The notes: generated by a model from the sequence alone, not told the origin. A stretch of DNA of 64,000 nucleotides from Desulfitibacter alkalitolerans DSM 16504 (GCF_000620305.1 NZ_KK211100.1:1135275-1199274), one strand, 5' to 3'; counted from the first letter of the stretch, positions 45,054-52,213 are shown. Translations and numbers: made by a program.

Positions 45054-45293
45054 GCTTTGCTATTGCTTTTTTACGTTTATACGTATATACTCCTACACTA
45101 TACTCATCATAATAAAGGGGGAATACTGCATAGTCGTTGCGATTATCTTCGTGAGTTATTTGCTCCAAATGAATAGCCCTGAGAGATTTCTCTGGCAGGG
45201 CTTTACCTGAGGTTAATATTTTTTGTCAATTTGTCAAGCCTGACCCTCTCGTGTTGCTTTGCTATTGCTTTTTTACGTTTATACGTATATACT
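45054..45293. repeat. 38-bp direct repeats around a 147-bp element
   Basis: Two identical 38-bp copies begin GCTTTGCTATTGCTTTTTTA and contain ACGTTTATACGTATATACT (45054-45091 and 45256-45293). Each follows a CGTGTT; the left one has an extra 16 bp in between. The 147-bp dispersed element lies between them. The second copy is directly upstream of the AbrB/RelE pair, and its TATACGTATA palindrome could be an operator. Confidence 0.85.
45100..45246. repeat. 147-bp dispersed element, copy 2
   Basis: Near-identical to 32104-32250, including the AGCCCTG ... CAGGGCT hairpin and the GTCAATTTGTCAAGCCTGAC end. No ORF. It resembles a MITE or REP family without its own transposase. Confidence 0.85.
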
Positions 45294-45329
45294 GATGTTG
45301 CAATTACTAAAATCGGGAGTTGATTTAAT

Positions 45330-45635
45330 TTGGAAACCCCAGTTAACAGATCTAAGAATTCTTACAGAGTATCTGTCCAAAGGAGAAATCTAATATCTAT
45401 TCCTAAGGAAATTAGGGAAAAACTAAATATTGCGGAAGGGGACCTATTAGATCTTCAAGTTCATGATAATAAAATTGTTATTGAACCATATAAGATAATT
45501 CCAGCTAGTCAAGCATACTTTTGGACCAAGAAAGCTCAAACTGACTTACTTGAAGCTAAAGAAGATGTTAATGCAGGTAGGGTTCGTGAGTTTTCAAGTG
45601 TCAATGAGTTTTTAAAAGGTTTTGACAATGACTAG
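45330..45635 (+). CDS. AbrB/SpoVT-type antitoxin
   Basis: A 101-residue protein from a TTG start with GGGAG about 9 bp upstream. The swapped-hairpin AbrB domain is YRVSVQRRNLISIPKEIREKLNIAEGDLL; the C-terminal part (YFWTKKAQTDLLEAKEDVNAGRVREFSS) would contact the toxin. It overlaps the RelE-type gene by 8 bp. It is a typical antitoxin of an AbrB/RelE operon. It lies in the first cassette of the attC-like array. Confidence 0.82.
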   Translation: METPVNRSKNSYRVSVQRRNLISIPKEIREKLNIAEGDLLDLQVHDNKIVIEPYKIIPASQAYFWTKKAQTDLLEAKEDVNAGRVREFSSVNEFLKGFDND

Positions 45636-45906
45636 ACGATTTATTTCTACTCGAAAATTTGATAAACAGTTTAAGTCTCTCGATAAAAAAACTCAAAAAC
45701 AATCATCCAAGGCTATTGAACTTTTTATGAAAGACCCTACCCATCCTTCCTTACGTTTTAAAAGAATCCAAGGAACGGATAATTTCTTTGAAATATCTGT
45801 AAACATGTCAATCAGAATAGTTATTGAAACCACTAAATCTGACAATGTTCAAATAAACACTCTTTTTATAATCGGTAAACATGAAGATGTTTTCCCACCG
45901 AAATAA
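45628..45906 (+). CDS. RelE/YafQ-type toxin
   Basis: A 92-residue protein of the RelE/ParE fold: FDKQFKSLDKKTQKQSSKAIELFM, then RFKRIQG ... FEISVNMSIRIVIE. It starts at ATG 45628 within the antitoxin's last codons. RelE-fold toxins cut mRNA on the ribosome; the residues needed for that cannot be checked here. It is followed 59 bp later by attC-like site B. Confidence 0.82.
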   Translation: MTRRFISTRKFDKQFKSLDKKTQKQSSKAIELFMKDPTHPSLRFKRIQGTDNFFEISVNMSIRIVIETTKSDNVQINTLFIIGKHEDVFPPK

Positions 45907-45964
45907 CATTTTAATCCCATTCACATTCCATTCACATCCCATTGTATATTCTGCGGCAGTTGAC

Positions 45965-46102
45965 GTCTAACGTTCCCGAGATTTGCGAACTTGACGGGTG
46001 GCGTGACTTTTCCCCCAAAAGCCTACCTCCTAGTAGCAAAAGACATGACAATCGTCAAGTTGTCGGAGGTGCTAGCCGGAGCCGCAAATCCTCGTGTTAT
46101 GT
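45965..46102 (-). other. attC-like site B
   Basis: A 138-bp palindrome. It starts GTCTAAC-GTTCCC, a perfect RYYYAAC box, and ends CTCGT-GTTATGT. The arms GAG-ATTTGCG and CGCAAAT-C-CTC pair with one extra base on the right arm, the kind of extrahelical base that attC hairpins use. An inner TTGACG/CGTCAA pair extends the stem. Confidence 0.7.
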
Positions 46103-46315
46103 AAGGTGGCACCTCGAGAAAAGCTTATTGCCAAAGCTAATTAACGTAATCATCTATCCAAATGGATCTAATAATGCTGCTTTTATTCAACTCCTCCGTG
46201 TCAATATAGAGTTGTAACATATGACCAGCTGATGGCAATTTGTACATTATTACTGCTTACTGGGCAGATAAAAATCTTACAACTATTTATTACCAAGAAA
46301 GTGAGGTGCTAAGAA

Positions 46316-46624
46316 ATGATTAAAAAACCTAGAAGAAAAATTAATTCTAAGACTGTTGCTGACGTTTCTACTTTAGGTCATATAAGCAAAGATGAATTAT
46401 TAGCTGAATCACAACTATATGATAAGGATAATTACAATCCAGTTAGAAACCTAAACCAAAAAGTGGTTCTCTATCCTCAAAATAAAACAGAGGTTTTAAC
46501 TATTAGACTAACTCCAAAGGAAAATGCTCTTATCAAAAAGCTCGCCGATGAAAACGGTCTGAGTAAAAGTGCTTTTTTAAGAATGATAGTAACTAAATCA
46601 CTCAAACAAAAAAATCTCTTGTAA
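46316..46624 (+). CDS. Ribbon-helix-helix protein in a cassette
   Basis: A 102-residue protein. The C-terminal part is a CopG/MobC-like ribbon-helix-helix domain (LTIRLTPKENALIKKLADEN, GLSKSAFLRMIVTKSL). The N-terminus is basic and unstructured. GTGAGGTG lies 7 bp before the ATG. It has its own terminator and lies between sites B and C, so it is the only gene of its cassette. It is probably an orphan DNA-binding or antitoxin-type protein; no toxin gene is next to it. Confidence 0.75.
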   Translation: MIKKPRRKINSKTVADVSTLGHISKDELLAESQLYDKDNYNPVRNLNQKVVLYPQNKTEVLTIRLTPKENALIKKLADENGLSKSAFLRMIVTKSLKQKNLL

Positions 46625-46627
46625 ATT

Positions 46628-46651
46628 GGAGGCCATGAAAGCCTCCTTTTT
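46628..46651 (+). terminator. Terminator of the RHH gene
   Basis: GGAGGC / GCCTCC with a 7-nt loop and TTTTT, 4 bp after the stop. Confidence 0.88.
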
Positions 46652-46658
46652 GTATGGC

Positions 46659-46900
46659 AGATAACGTGGTGTGGTTGTAACCCACGCCACGATAGGGCGG
46701 AAATAGTGAGCATAGTGAGCAATTTCCCGCCCTATCGTTCCAGGTGTTCCCGATGCCTCTGAGCTTACAGGCAGCCGCTCATGGCCGAGACCCTCTGGGT
46801 CGCCTAATGCGGCTGCCGACTCGGTTAGGCTCAGGGAGTGTGGGCGGCCCATCCCAAAAGTTATGGTTCTGCCGCCCCTTGCGGGAACACCTTGTTGTAC
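46659..46900 (-). other. Composite attC-like site C
   Basis: This is a composite. The first part has AGATAAC with GTGGTGTGG/CCACGCCAC and CGATAGGGCGG/CCGCCCTATCG stems. The second (about 46730-46900) begins CCCTATC-GTTCC and ends in CGGGAACACC-TT-GTTGTAC, with a perfect 10-bp stem GGTGTTCCCG/CGGGAACACC. The interior CGCCCCTTGCGGGAA is shared with site D. It may be two attC halves fused after a cassette was lost. Confidence 0.55.
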
Positions 46901-47024
46901 GCCGTATCCACCCCAAGTAAAAAATGTTATTTATTTACTTTGACGTTTATGCAGGATTTTCCTTCTTTTTGTCTAAATATGTAAGACGAAATGGAGGAAG
47001 AGGTAGCCCACGGATGACATGTTC

Positions 47025-47414
47025 CTAAGGAACATCAAACTTTATTGTCAATTCTTTTAGGTTTATAATTGCCCCTGCTTCCATTAGCAAATCTAGTCCT
47101 AGCAATCCGTTTATTTCACCTTTCGGATCAATAACACCAAAATCGAGCTTAAAATCCTGCAAATTTACGTTTCCAAAAATTACTTGGTCAATTCGTTTTG
47201 AGAAGAAATAATGTAGGTTTCCCCCAACACCATAAAATGATTTTATCTCATCATTTAACTCAGCTACAATACCCACATCTTCAACAATATCAGGAGAAAT
47301 AAGTGTTTCAACTGCACCAGTATCTATAACAATATTCTCAACAATTTTTGATACTCCACAATATGTTATTTCTATTGAAGTATATAGCAATCCATCATGT
47401 AATCGTAGTTTCAT
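47025..47414 (-). CDS. Retropepsin-like aspartic protease
   Basis: A 129-residue protein with the active-site motif in VIDTGAVETLISPDI (D-T-G, about residue 32) and the second strand block LLGLDLLMEAGAIINL. It is a single-lobe retropepsin type, which must dimerise. GGCTATAGAGGTATGAG lies near the start, which is inside the last codons of the preceding gene. Substrate unknown. It forms a two-gene cassette unit with the gene upstream, followed at its 3' end by attC-like site C. Confidence 0.78.
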   Translation of the reverse strand: MKLRLHDGLLYTSIEITYCGVSKIVENIVIDTGAVETLISPDIVEDVGIVAELNDEIKSFYGVGGNLHYFFSKRIDQVIFGNVNLQDFKLDFGVIDPKGEINGLLGLDLLMEAGAIINLKELTIKFDVP

Positions 47415-47658
47415 TACTCATACCTCTATAGCCAAAAATATTTTTGATCTCAATTTCAATCTTTTCATTTCCTGTATGATAAACTACTATGTCATCTTTA
47501 GATCTTACAAGCTCTCTTGTTGCTACTTTGTTATCATCAAATGATTCAATAACGGCCATGTCTTCAATTAATCTTTTGGTACCTTTGATTTTTGACTTTA
47601 ATATTTGCAGTTTAACAAATCGGTTTGGATAAATTTTTCTAACTTCTTCCCATTTCAT
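47395..47658 (-). CDS. Hypothetical cassette protein
   Basis: An 87-residue protein (MKWEEVRKIYPNRFVKLQIL) with alternating strand segments and no recognised motif. GGGGTG is 7 bp before the ATG. It overlaps the aspartic protease gene by 20 bp, so they are translated together. The pairing of an 80-90-residue protein with a retropepsin-like gene suggests a fixed partnership; the biochemical role is unknown. Confidence 0.7.
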   Translation of the reverse strand: MKWEEVRKIYPNRFVKLQILKSKIKGTKRLIEDMAVIESFDDNKVATRELVRSKDDIVVYHTGNEKIEIEIKNIFGYRGMSNETTIT

Positions 47659-47775
47659 TCAACGACACCCCTTAAAATAGACCTTTTGCATATTATACCA
47701 TTTCTGTAATAGTCAACTCTAGCATTAATGTATTGAATAACGCATCTTGTGTATTAAGAGTTTCTTTTCGATGTC

Positions 47776-47964
47776 ATATAACGTCTCGTGGGTTTGCGAA
47801 GTTGCTTTGGAGAACAGGTGTTTTTCTTGTCCGGAGAAGCAATTTTGTAAACCTGCCCCAACAGCCATCAACAAATGCAAGTCTTGTGACAGGGGACTTG
47901 TGGGCGGGGCCCGCCCCAAAGCTCTAGCCCTACCGCCCCCCTTGCGGGAAAACTCGTGTTAGGT
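47776..47964 (-). other. attC-like site D
   Basis: It starts ATATAAC-GTCTCGT and ends ACTCGT-GTTAGGT, a perfect GTTRRRY box. The outer arms do not pair well with each other. The left half folds on its own (GGTTTGCGAAGTTGCTT with AAGCAATTTTGTAAACC, wobble pairs), and the right half is nearly identical to that of site G. It looks like a join of two different attC halves. Confidence 0.6.
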
Positions 47965-47975
47965 GAAGTAGCCTA

Positions 47976-48710
47976 TCAGCTAATTACAACTGCTTCTAAA
48001 ACACCATTTTCAAACTCAAAAGTCATTCTAAACCCTGAGCCAGAATTTGGGATGAATGGTGTTGTATATATCAAGAAACCTCTCTTTTCACTATCAATAT
48101 TATCTTTAAAGGGCAAACCATATACAGCTTTAACTTTTTCAAGCGTATCCCCAAGTCTTATGTCTTTTGCAGTCTTCCCACTGTCCTTTAAATAGAAGAT
48201 CGGAGGCATAGTTTCATCAGATTCTGATCTGTAATTCTCATCTATTTTTACATCCTCAAAATCCAGAAGTTTAAAGCTAGTAATCCAGATCATTGGGGTA
48301 TCCATCCACTTTTCATACAACACATTCTGGCCTAGACTTTCAGATATAAAACGCAATGGCACAAGTGTTCTTCCAGATATTATCCTTGGGGGAACATCCA
48401 ATAATACGGGTTTTGAATCAATTAATGCTCGTTTACCTTCCGAAATCAATTTAATTTCTCTATCTCCCTTGGTAATTGTTATTGAGTTATCATCTTTAAT
48501 CCACTCAACAGTAAATTCAAGTTTTTCGGCTATAGCACGAATCGGAACCAATACACGTCCATTCTCAATTATTGGCTCAACGTCAAAGTCTATATATTCC
48601 GTTTCCAATACCACATGAAGAGAATTATCCATACCTGCATTAACATTAGGGGCTACTGTGAAAACAAGAATGACCCCTAATACAAGAACAACAATTGATT
48701 GTTTAACCAT
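47976..48710 (-). CDS. Secreted copper-amine-oxidase-N-domain protein
   Basis: A 244-residue protein with a signal peptide (MVKQSIVVLVLGVILVFTVA). The Cu_amine_oxidN1 domain is seen twice in part: RVLVPIRAIAEKLEFTVEWI, then RTLVPLRFISESLGQNV. The C-terminal part reads LGDTLEKVKAVYGLPF and FRMTFEFENG. These domains occur in many surface or secreted proteins of Clostridia. It lies 11 bp from attC-like site D and is the only gene of that cassette. Confidence 0.82.
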   Translation of the reverse strand: MVKQSIVVLVLGVILVFTVAPNVNAGMDNSLHVVLETEYIDFDVEPIIENGRVLVPIRAIAEKLEFTVEWIKDDNSITITKGDREIKLISEGKRALIDSKPVLLDVPPRIISGRTLVPLRFISESLGQNVLYEKWMDTPMIWITSFKLLDFEDVKIDENYRSESDETMPPIFYLKDSGKTAKDIRLGDTLEKVKAVYGLPFKDNIDSEKRGFLIYTTPFIPNSGSGFRMTFEFENGVLEAVVIS

Positions 48711-48741
48711 AAGAAACCATCTCCCTTTTTTAAGCTATTTC

Positions 48742-48818
48742 ACCTATCGTTTTGAGGGTTCCCAAAGTCTGATTACTACCTGCATGTTCTCTCAGATTTT
48801 GGGAACCGGCTGTTATAT
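48742..48818 (-). other. attC-like site E
   Basis: A 77-bp hairpin with arms GGTTCCCAAA-G-TCTGA and TCAGAT-TTTGGGAACC. The right box is GTTATAT; the left box ACCTATC differs at one position from RYYYAAC. It has the same overall size as sites A and F. Confidence 0.65.
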
Positions 48819-48864
48819 GAAGTACCATGCGCCCCAAAGACCTATCTGAATTAATAACTATCTT

Positions 48865-49011
48865 TTAAAGATCTCCTGGAAGTTCTTCAACGATATGTGA
48901 ACAAAGTACAAGAGTATGATTCTCTGTTACATTGTGAATAACTTTCGTGATCTGAGATTCTGGAAAAAGAATAGCTGAGATAATCACGTTGGTATCAGTC
49001 ATTATTCTCAT
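48865..49011 (-). pseudogene. Truncated PIN-family toxin
   Basis: A 48-residue frame reads MRIMTDTNVIISAILFPESQ, then continues to LVLCSHIVEELPGDL and a stop. This is the first third of a PIN-domain toxin (DTNVIISAIL with the first catalytic Asp). The rest of the domain is missing, so it should be inactive. Its start overlaps the antitoxin end, as in intact pairs. The break lies about 46 bp from attC-like site E. Confidence 0.75.
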
Positions 49012-49270
49012 ATTTCTTCTCCCATATCTCTTTTCTTATATCTTTTACTAAGTTACTTACGTCGTCTTCACTATAAATACCTTGCTTCTCGGCTAACCCT
49101 TGCATTCCTTCTTGTATTTCTTTCAACGCAATCATTGAGGAATTAGCAAAAACTATCTTGTCACCTTCTTCAATGAAGATGACTTTATCCCCTTCTTTTA
49201 AATTGAGTTTCTTCCTTATTCCTATTGGTATTGTAATTTGTCCTTTTGATGTTATTCTAGCAAGCTCCAT
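48995..49270 (-). CDS. AbrB-type antitoxin, partner toxin truncated
   Basis: A 91-residue protein with the AbrB/MazE hairpin MELARITSKGQITIPIGIRK, then KLNLKEGDKVIFIEEGDKIV. Start is ATG 49270, nine bases from GGAG; a longer start at 49285 has a poorer site. A TATAAT lies about 40 bp upstream on the minus strand. Its toxin gene has been cut short, so the antitoxin is now orphaned. Confidence 0.82.
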   Translation of the reverse strand: MELARITSKGQITIPIGIRKKLNLKEGDKVIFIEEGDKIVFANSSMIALKEIQEGMQGLAEKQGIYSEDDVSNLVKDIRKEIWEKKYENND

Positions 49271-49378
49271 TGAAAACCACTCCATTCCTTACTTTCCTTA
49301 CTTGCTATTATACCATATATTATGCTATATCAACCACCAACTTACATCTTCTTCCATAAAAATATTCGCATGGTATTT

Positions 49379-49455
49379 CATATAACGTTCAGCAGTTCCC
49401 GCAGTGTCCATAGCACATTCATCTATGTAAATTTGCGGGAACTGCGTGTTATATG
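49379..49455 (-). other. attC-like site F (best example)
   Basis: A 77-bp hairpin. The outer boxes CATATAAC and GTTATATG are fully complementary, and GCAGTTCCCGCA pairs with TGCGGGAACTGC over 12 bp. Short unpaired spacers (GTTCA and GT) separate them, as in attC R/L boxes. The VanW stop codon lies within the right box. Confidence 0.78.
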
Positions 49456-50261
49456 CAGTTGGCCCCCTCTTGTAAAAATGGCTGATACATCATAATTGCG
49501 TGGTTTTCAGTAATAAACTCGTCACCAACTAGTTTCTTATCTTTATCATACAATCGTCTAAATATAGAATTATGCCTAACATATCCACCCCAATGTTCCT
49601 GTGTTATCCAATGCTCCTTTTGATATACCTCATATGTATAAAGCGGTTCTTCTAATGATCTCCACTCACCAACTAAGAAATCCTCTGTAACCTTTAAATG
49701 TAATTGATAAGGTTCTGTTGTTTCATTTTTAATTTGTAAATCTATGTAATTATAAACACATGTTGCTCCACTTCCAAATGGCTGAGTTCTATTTGAATCT
49801 GGAAAAACATCATAACCGTGCCTATGCCTTTCAACAACTGTCAAAGGAGTATGTAGTGTCATCCAATAAATCAAATTAGATAATTGGCATAAACCTCCCC
49901 CGACACCCGGTCTATAGCTTCCCTGTGAAAGAACTATTCCTTCAACGTAACCCTTTCTTTTACTCGCTTTACCAATTAATTTCCAATACGAGAGGGTTTC
50001 TCCTGGATAAACTATGATGCCATTTACTTTTTCAACGGCAATCTTGAGATTCTTAACCTTGTTATACTGCAACCACATCTCCACATTTTTAAGCTTTCTC
50101 AATAGTGGTGTTTGGTGCTGAAACACAACTATTGGAAACAACTTTACATTCCTTGTTTTTGCATATTTTACTTTGTTTATATACCAGCTAAGGTATCTTA
50201 TAAACGTGTAGCACATTTTTCCTAAATATAATCTCATATAAGAACGCATTTTAGGCTTCAA
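49449..50261 (-). CDS. VanW-family protein
   Basis: About 270 residues. The VanW core is clear: GETLSYWKLIGKASKRKGYV, then GVGGGLCQLSNLIYWMTLHT and RHRHGYDVFPDSNRTQPFGSG. Family members are linked to glycopeptide response clusters, but the role is unclear. I set the start at TTG 50261 (GGAG nine bases upstream): the longer frame from 50321 begins inside attC-like site G. The stop codon falls in site F, so the gene fills its cassette almost completely. No signal peptide is apparent. Confidence 0.85.
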   Translation of the reverse strand: MKPKMRSYMRLYLGKMCYTFIRYLSWYINKVKYAKTRNVKLFPIVVFQHQTPLLRKLKNVEMWLQYNKVKNLKIAVEKVNGIIVYPGETLSYWKLIGKASKRKGYVEGIVLSQGSYRPGVGGGLCQLSNLIYWMTLHTPLTVVERHRHGYDVFPDSNRTQPFGSGATCVYNYIDLQIKNETTEPYQLHLKVTEDFLVGEWRSLEEPLYTYEVYQKEHWITQEHWGGYVRHNSIFRRLYDKDKKLVGDEFITENHAIMMYQPFLQEGANCI

Positions 50262-50288
50262 ATTAATCAACTCCGATAGACCAATTTC

Positions 50289-50458
50289 ATTTAACGTCCT
50301 CGGCTTTCCTGAAGTGTCCACCTAGCCAGGGCTGGCGCAAGACTTGACTACCATAGCTTCCATACCCAAATGCAAGTCTTGTGACAGAGGACATGTGGGC
50401 GGGGGCCCGCCCCAAAGCTCTAGCCCTACCGCCCCTTGCAGGAAAGCTCGTGCTATGT
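50289..50458 (-). other. attC-like site G
   Basis: A 170-bp element with a perfect left box ATTTAAC-GTCC and a right end CTCGT-GCTATGT, one base off GTTRRRY. Arms GCTTTCCTG and CAGGAAAGC pair, with an extra T on the right arm. Inside are CAAGACTTG/CAAGTCTTG and a GGGCGGGGGCCCGCCCC palindrome that site D shares. Confidence 0.7.
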
Positions 50459-50790
50459 GATGGGACAACTGTTTTTTATCTTAAACTGTAACATACTCAA
50501 AAAAGCGTGGTATAATAGTAGTGTAAATCAGTATTCTGACTATGCGAAACAAAGAGAGCAGATAGATTACTTTATATTTGTTAATATCCTCATTATTCTA
50601 CATTTGATTTGCATTACCTTTCAAATCAATACATTTTTTTACATTATTCCATCCCATTTCCTTATCTAACAAATTACTCATTTTAGCCATGGCTACTCCG
50701 TTGTTTTAGGCCTAAATGGCTTCCGAATAATTCGACTTATAAATTCCAACTATACAAAAAAATAGCCCTGAGTGATTTCTCTCCAGGGCT
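50459..50790. other. Non-coding stretch beyond site G
   Basis: No convincing gene. A TATAAT at 50511-50516 with a poor -35 (GTAACA, 17-bp spacer) faces right. At 50762-50823 a partial copy of the 147-bp element provides a hairpin AGCCCTG ... CAGGGCT and the stop of the MNT gene. A 77-residue plus-strand frame here lacks a ribosome site. Confidence 0.5.
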
Positions 50791-51120
50791 TTAACGAAGG
50801 TTAATACTTTTTGTCAATTTGTCATAAAAACTTTTACCATATTTATCTATATGCTCCTTGAGTCCATCATGTTTTAAAGAATCATAGTGCACAATGTCAA
50901 AGTAGTATGGTAAAGGCAGTTTTTCATTTAACTCCACACTTATTTCGTTTACAAGGTCTGCTGTAATATTAGCACCATAAATAGCAATATCAATATCTGA
51001 ACCATTTTTATAATTACCAATGCTACGGCTTCCAAATATGGCTGCCTTTTGAACCTCTTTTTTATTCATCAACACATTAATTATCATATTCATGCTCTTT
51101 GGCGTTATTCCAAAATTCAT
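50791..51120 (-). CDS. MNT-domain nucleotidyltransferase (antitoxin type)
   Basis: A 109-residue protein with G-S-x10-D-x-D (GSRSIGNYKNGSDID, about 29-43) and a further acidic strand YYFDIVHYD. It follows the HEPN partner with a 4-bp overlap. The last ten residues (DKLTKSINLR) are encoded by the dispersed repeat element, so the original C-terminus has been replaced. Confidence 0.85.
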   Translation of the reverse strand: MNFGITPKSMNMIINVLMNKKEVQKAAIFGSRSIGNYKNGSDIDIAIYGANITADLVNEISVELNEKLPLPYYFDIVHYDSLKHDGLKEHIDKYGKSFYDKLTKSINLR

Positions 51121-51518
51121 TCTAATTCTCCATCTAGATAACTGTGTACCTGGGTTATTGCTTCATAATATTCTTCCTTTATTTTTTTAACTGCAAACTT
51201 AAAACGTTCTTCATCATATGTATGTGCTATCAGATTTCGCTTCTCTAGCATATCCATCCATACTTCCCCATTTTTGATTATTTCGTATTGAAATGCTGCT
51301 TTTATAACATCTCTAGGAAATTTTACAATCACTTCTTTTGATTCTAAATAATCCTTTAGTGTCTTCCAGGCCAGTTCAAAAGTATATTCAAATCTCTGAA
51401 TTAAACCTTCTTTTTCAAGTACACTAAGTTTGTCTATGTCCAAAATTGCAGCATGAAACTGCCCATAAGCTTTATCAAAATTATGAAATCTCTGTCTCCA
51501 TCTAATCTCTTTATTCAT
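51117..51518 (-). CDS. HI0074-type HEPN protein (toxin or substrate-binding subunit)
   Basis: A 133-residue helical protein of the nucleotidyltransferase substrate-binding (HI0074) family: RFEYTFELAWKTLKDYLESK and MLEKRNLIAHTYDEE. R-x4-H-x-Y is visible in RNLIAHTY, as in HepT toxins. Start is ATG 51518 after GTGGGTGATGTA. It is the first gene of the MNT/HEPN pair, opposite in order to the pair at 3.7-4.6 kb. Confidence 0.85.
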   Translation of the reverse strand: MNKEIRWRQRFHNFDKAYGQFHAAILDIDKLSVLEKEGLIQRFEYTFELAWKTLKDYLESKEVIVKFPRDVIKAAFQYEIIKNGEVWMDMLEKRNLIAHTYDEERFKFAVKKIKEEYYEAITQVHSYLDGELE

Positions 51519-51581
51519 TACATCACCCACTTTAATTATTGCCTATTCTTATGTAAATATATCATTATTAGAATCTTTATT

Positions 51582-52112
51582 TTATTCACCAATAGCCTTT
51601 TTTAAATTTTCTATAAATTTATGGTCTTTTTCACACCTTTGAAATGCCTTTTCTGCATTAAACATAAACTCTTTAATTGCTTCTTGGCCCTGCTCTAGCC
51701 TGTCCAGCCTATGGCATATCTCCCTCTTCATTTCACCTAATTCGTTTCTAATTGATTGCTGATCGTTTCTCAGCTCACTTAATTCACTTTTAATTGATTG
51801 CTGGTCACTTCTCAGCTCACTTAATTCACTTTTAATTGATTGCTGATCACTTCTCAGCTCACTTAATTCACTTTTAATTGATTGCTGGTCACTTCTCTGC
51901 TCACTTAATTCACTTTTAATTGATTGCTGGTCACTTCTCAGCTCGCTTAATTCACTTTTAATTGATTGCTGGTCACTTCTCAGCTCACTTAATTCACTTT
52001 TAATTGATTGCTGGTCACTTCTCATCTCACCTAGTTCGTTTCTGATTTCCTGCTGTTCTTTTTCTATATTCTCAAGCTTATCTAATATCAAGTTAAGTAT
52101 TCTATTATCCAT
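51582..52112 (-). CDS. Coiled-coil protein built of 14-residue repeats
   Basis: A 176-residue protein. Residues 28-120 consist of about seven copies of LRSDQQSIKSELSE, two heptads each, so a long coiled coil is predicted. The ends are non-repetitive: MDNRILNLILDKLENIEKEQ at the start and EICHRLDRLEQGQEAIKEFM at the end. There is no signal or membrane segment. Similar small coiled coils occur in accessory islands; the function is not known. Copy number could change by slippage. Confidence 0.8.
   Translation of the reverse strand: MDNRILNLILDKLENIEKEQQEIRNELGEMRSDQQSIKSELSELRSDQQSIKSELSELRSDQQSIKSELSEQRSDQQSIKSELSELRSDQQSIKSELSELRSDQQSIKSELSELRNDQQSIRNELGEMKREICHRLDRLEQGQEAIKEFMFNAEKAFQRCEKDHKFIENLKKAIGE
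51766..52031. repeat. 42-bp coding tandem repeat
   Basis: Six to seven direct copies of a 42-bp unit, nearly identical, within the coiled-coil gene. Differences are a few single bases (for example CTCTGC for CTCAGC), which shows recent expansion or homogenisation. Confidence 0.9.
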
Positions 52113-52213
52113 TTTCTACCTCCAGCCCCAATCATTATATAAAATTATATCATTAACTGTCCCCGGTTTCAATTTTATTTCCATACCAGTTTTATTTCCA
52201 TACCAGTTATTAC

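Noticed and set aside
45965-46102. Site B as an ordinary terminator or REP element
   Set aside because: It has no T run, is far longer than a terminator, and shares end boxes with six others that alternate with genes.
50436-50669. 77-residue plus-strand frame beyond site G
   Set aside because: No ribosome site, odd composition, starts inside an attC-like site, and no homology is recognised.
51766-52031. CRISPR array
   Set aside because: The regular 42-bp repeats have no spacers between them and encode a continuous coiled coil.
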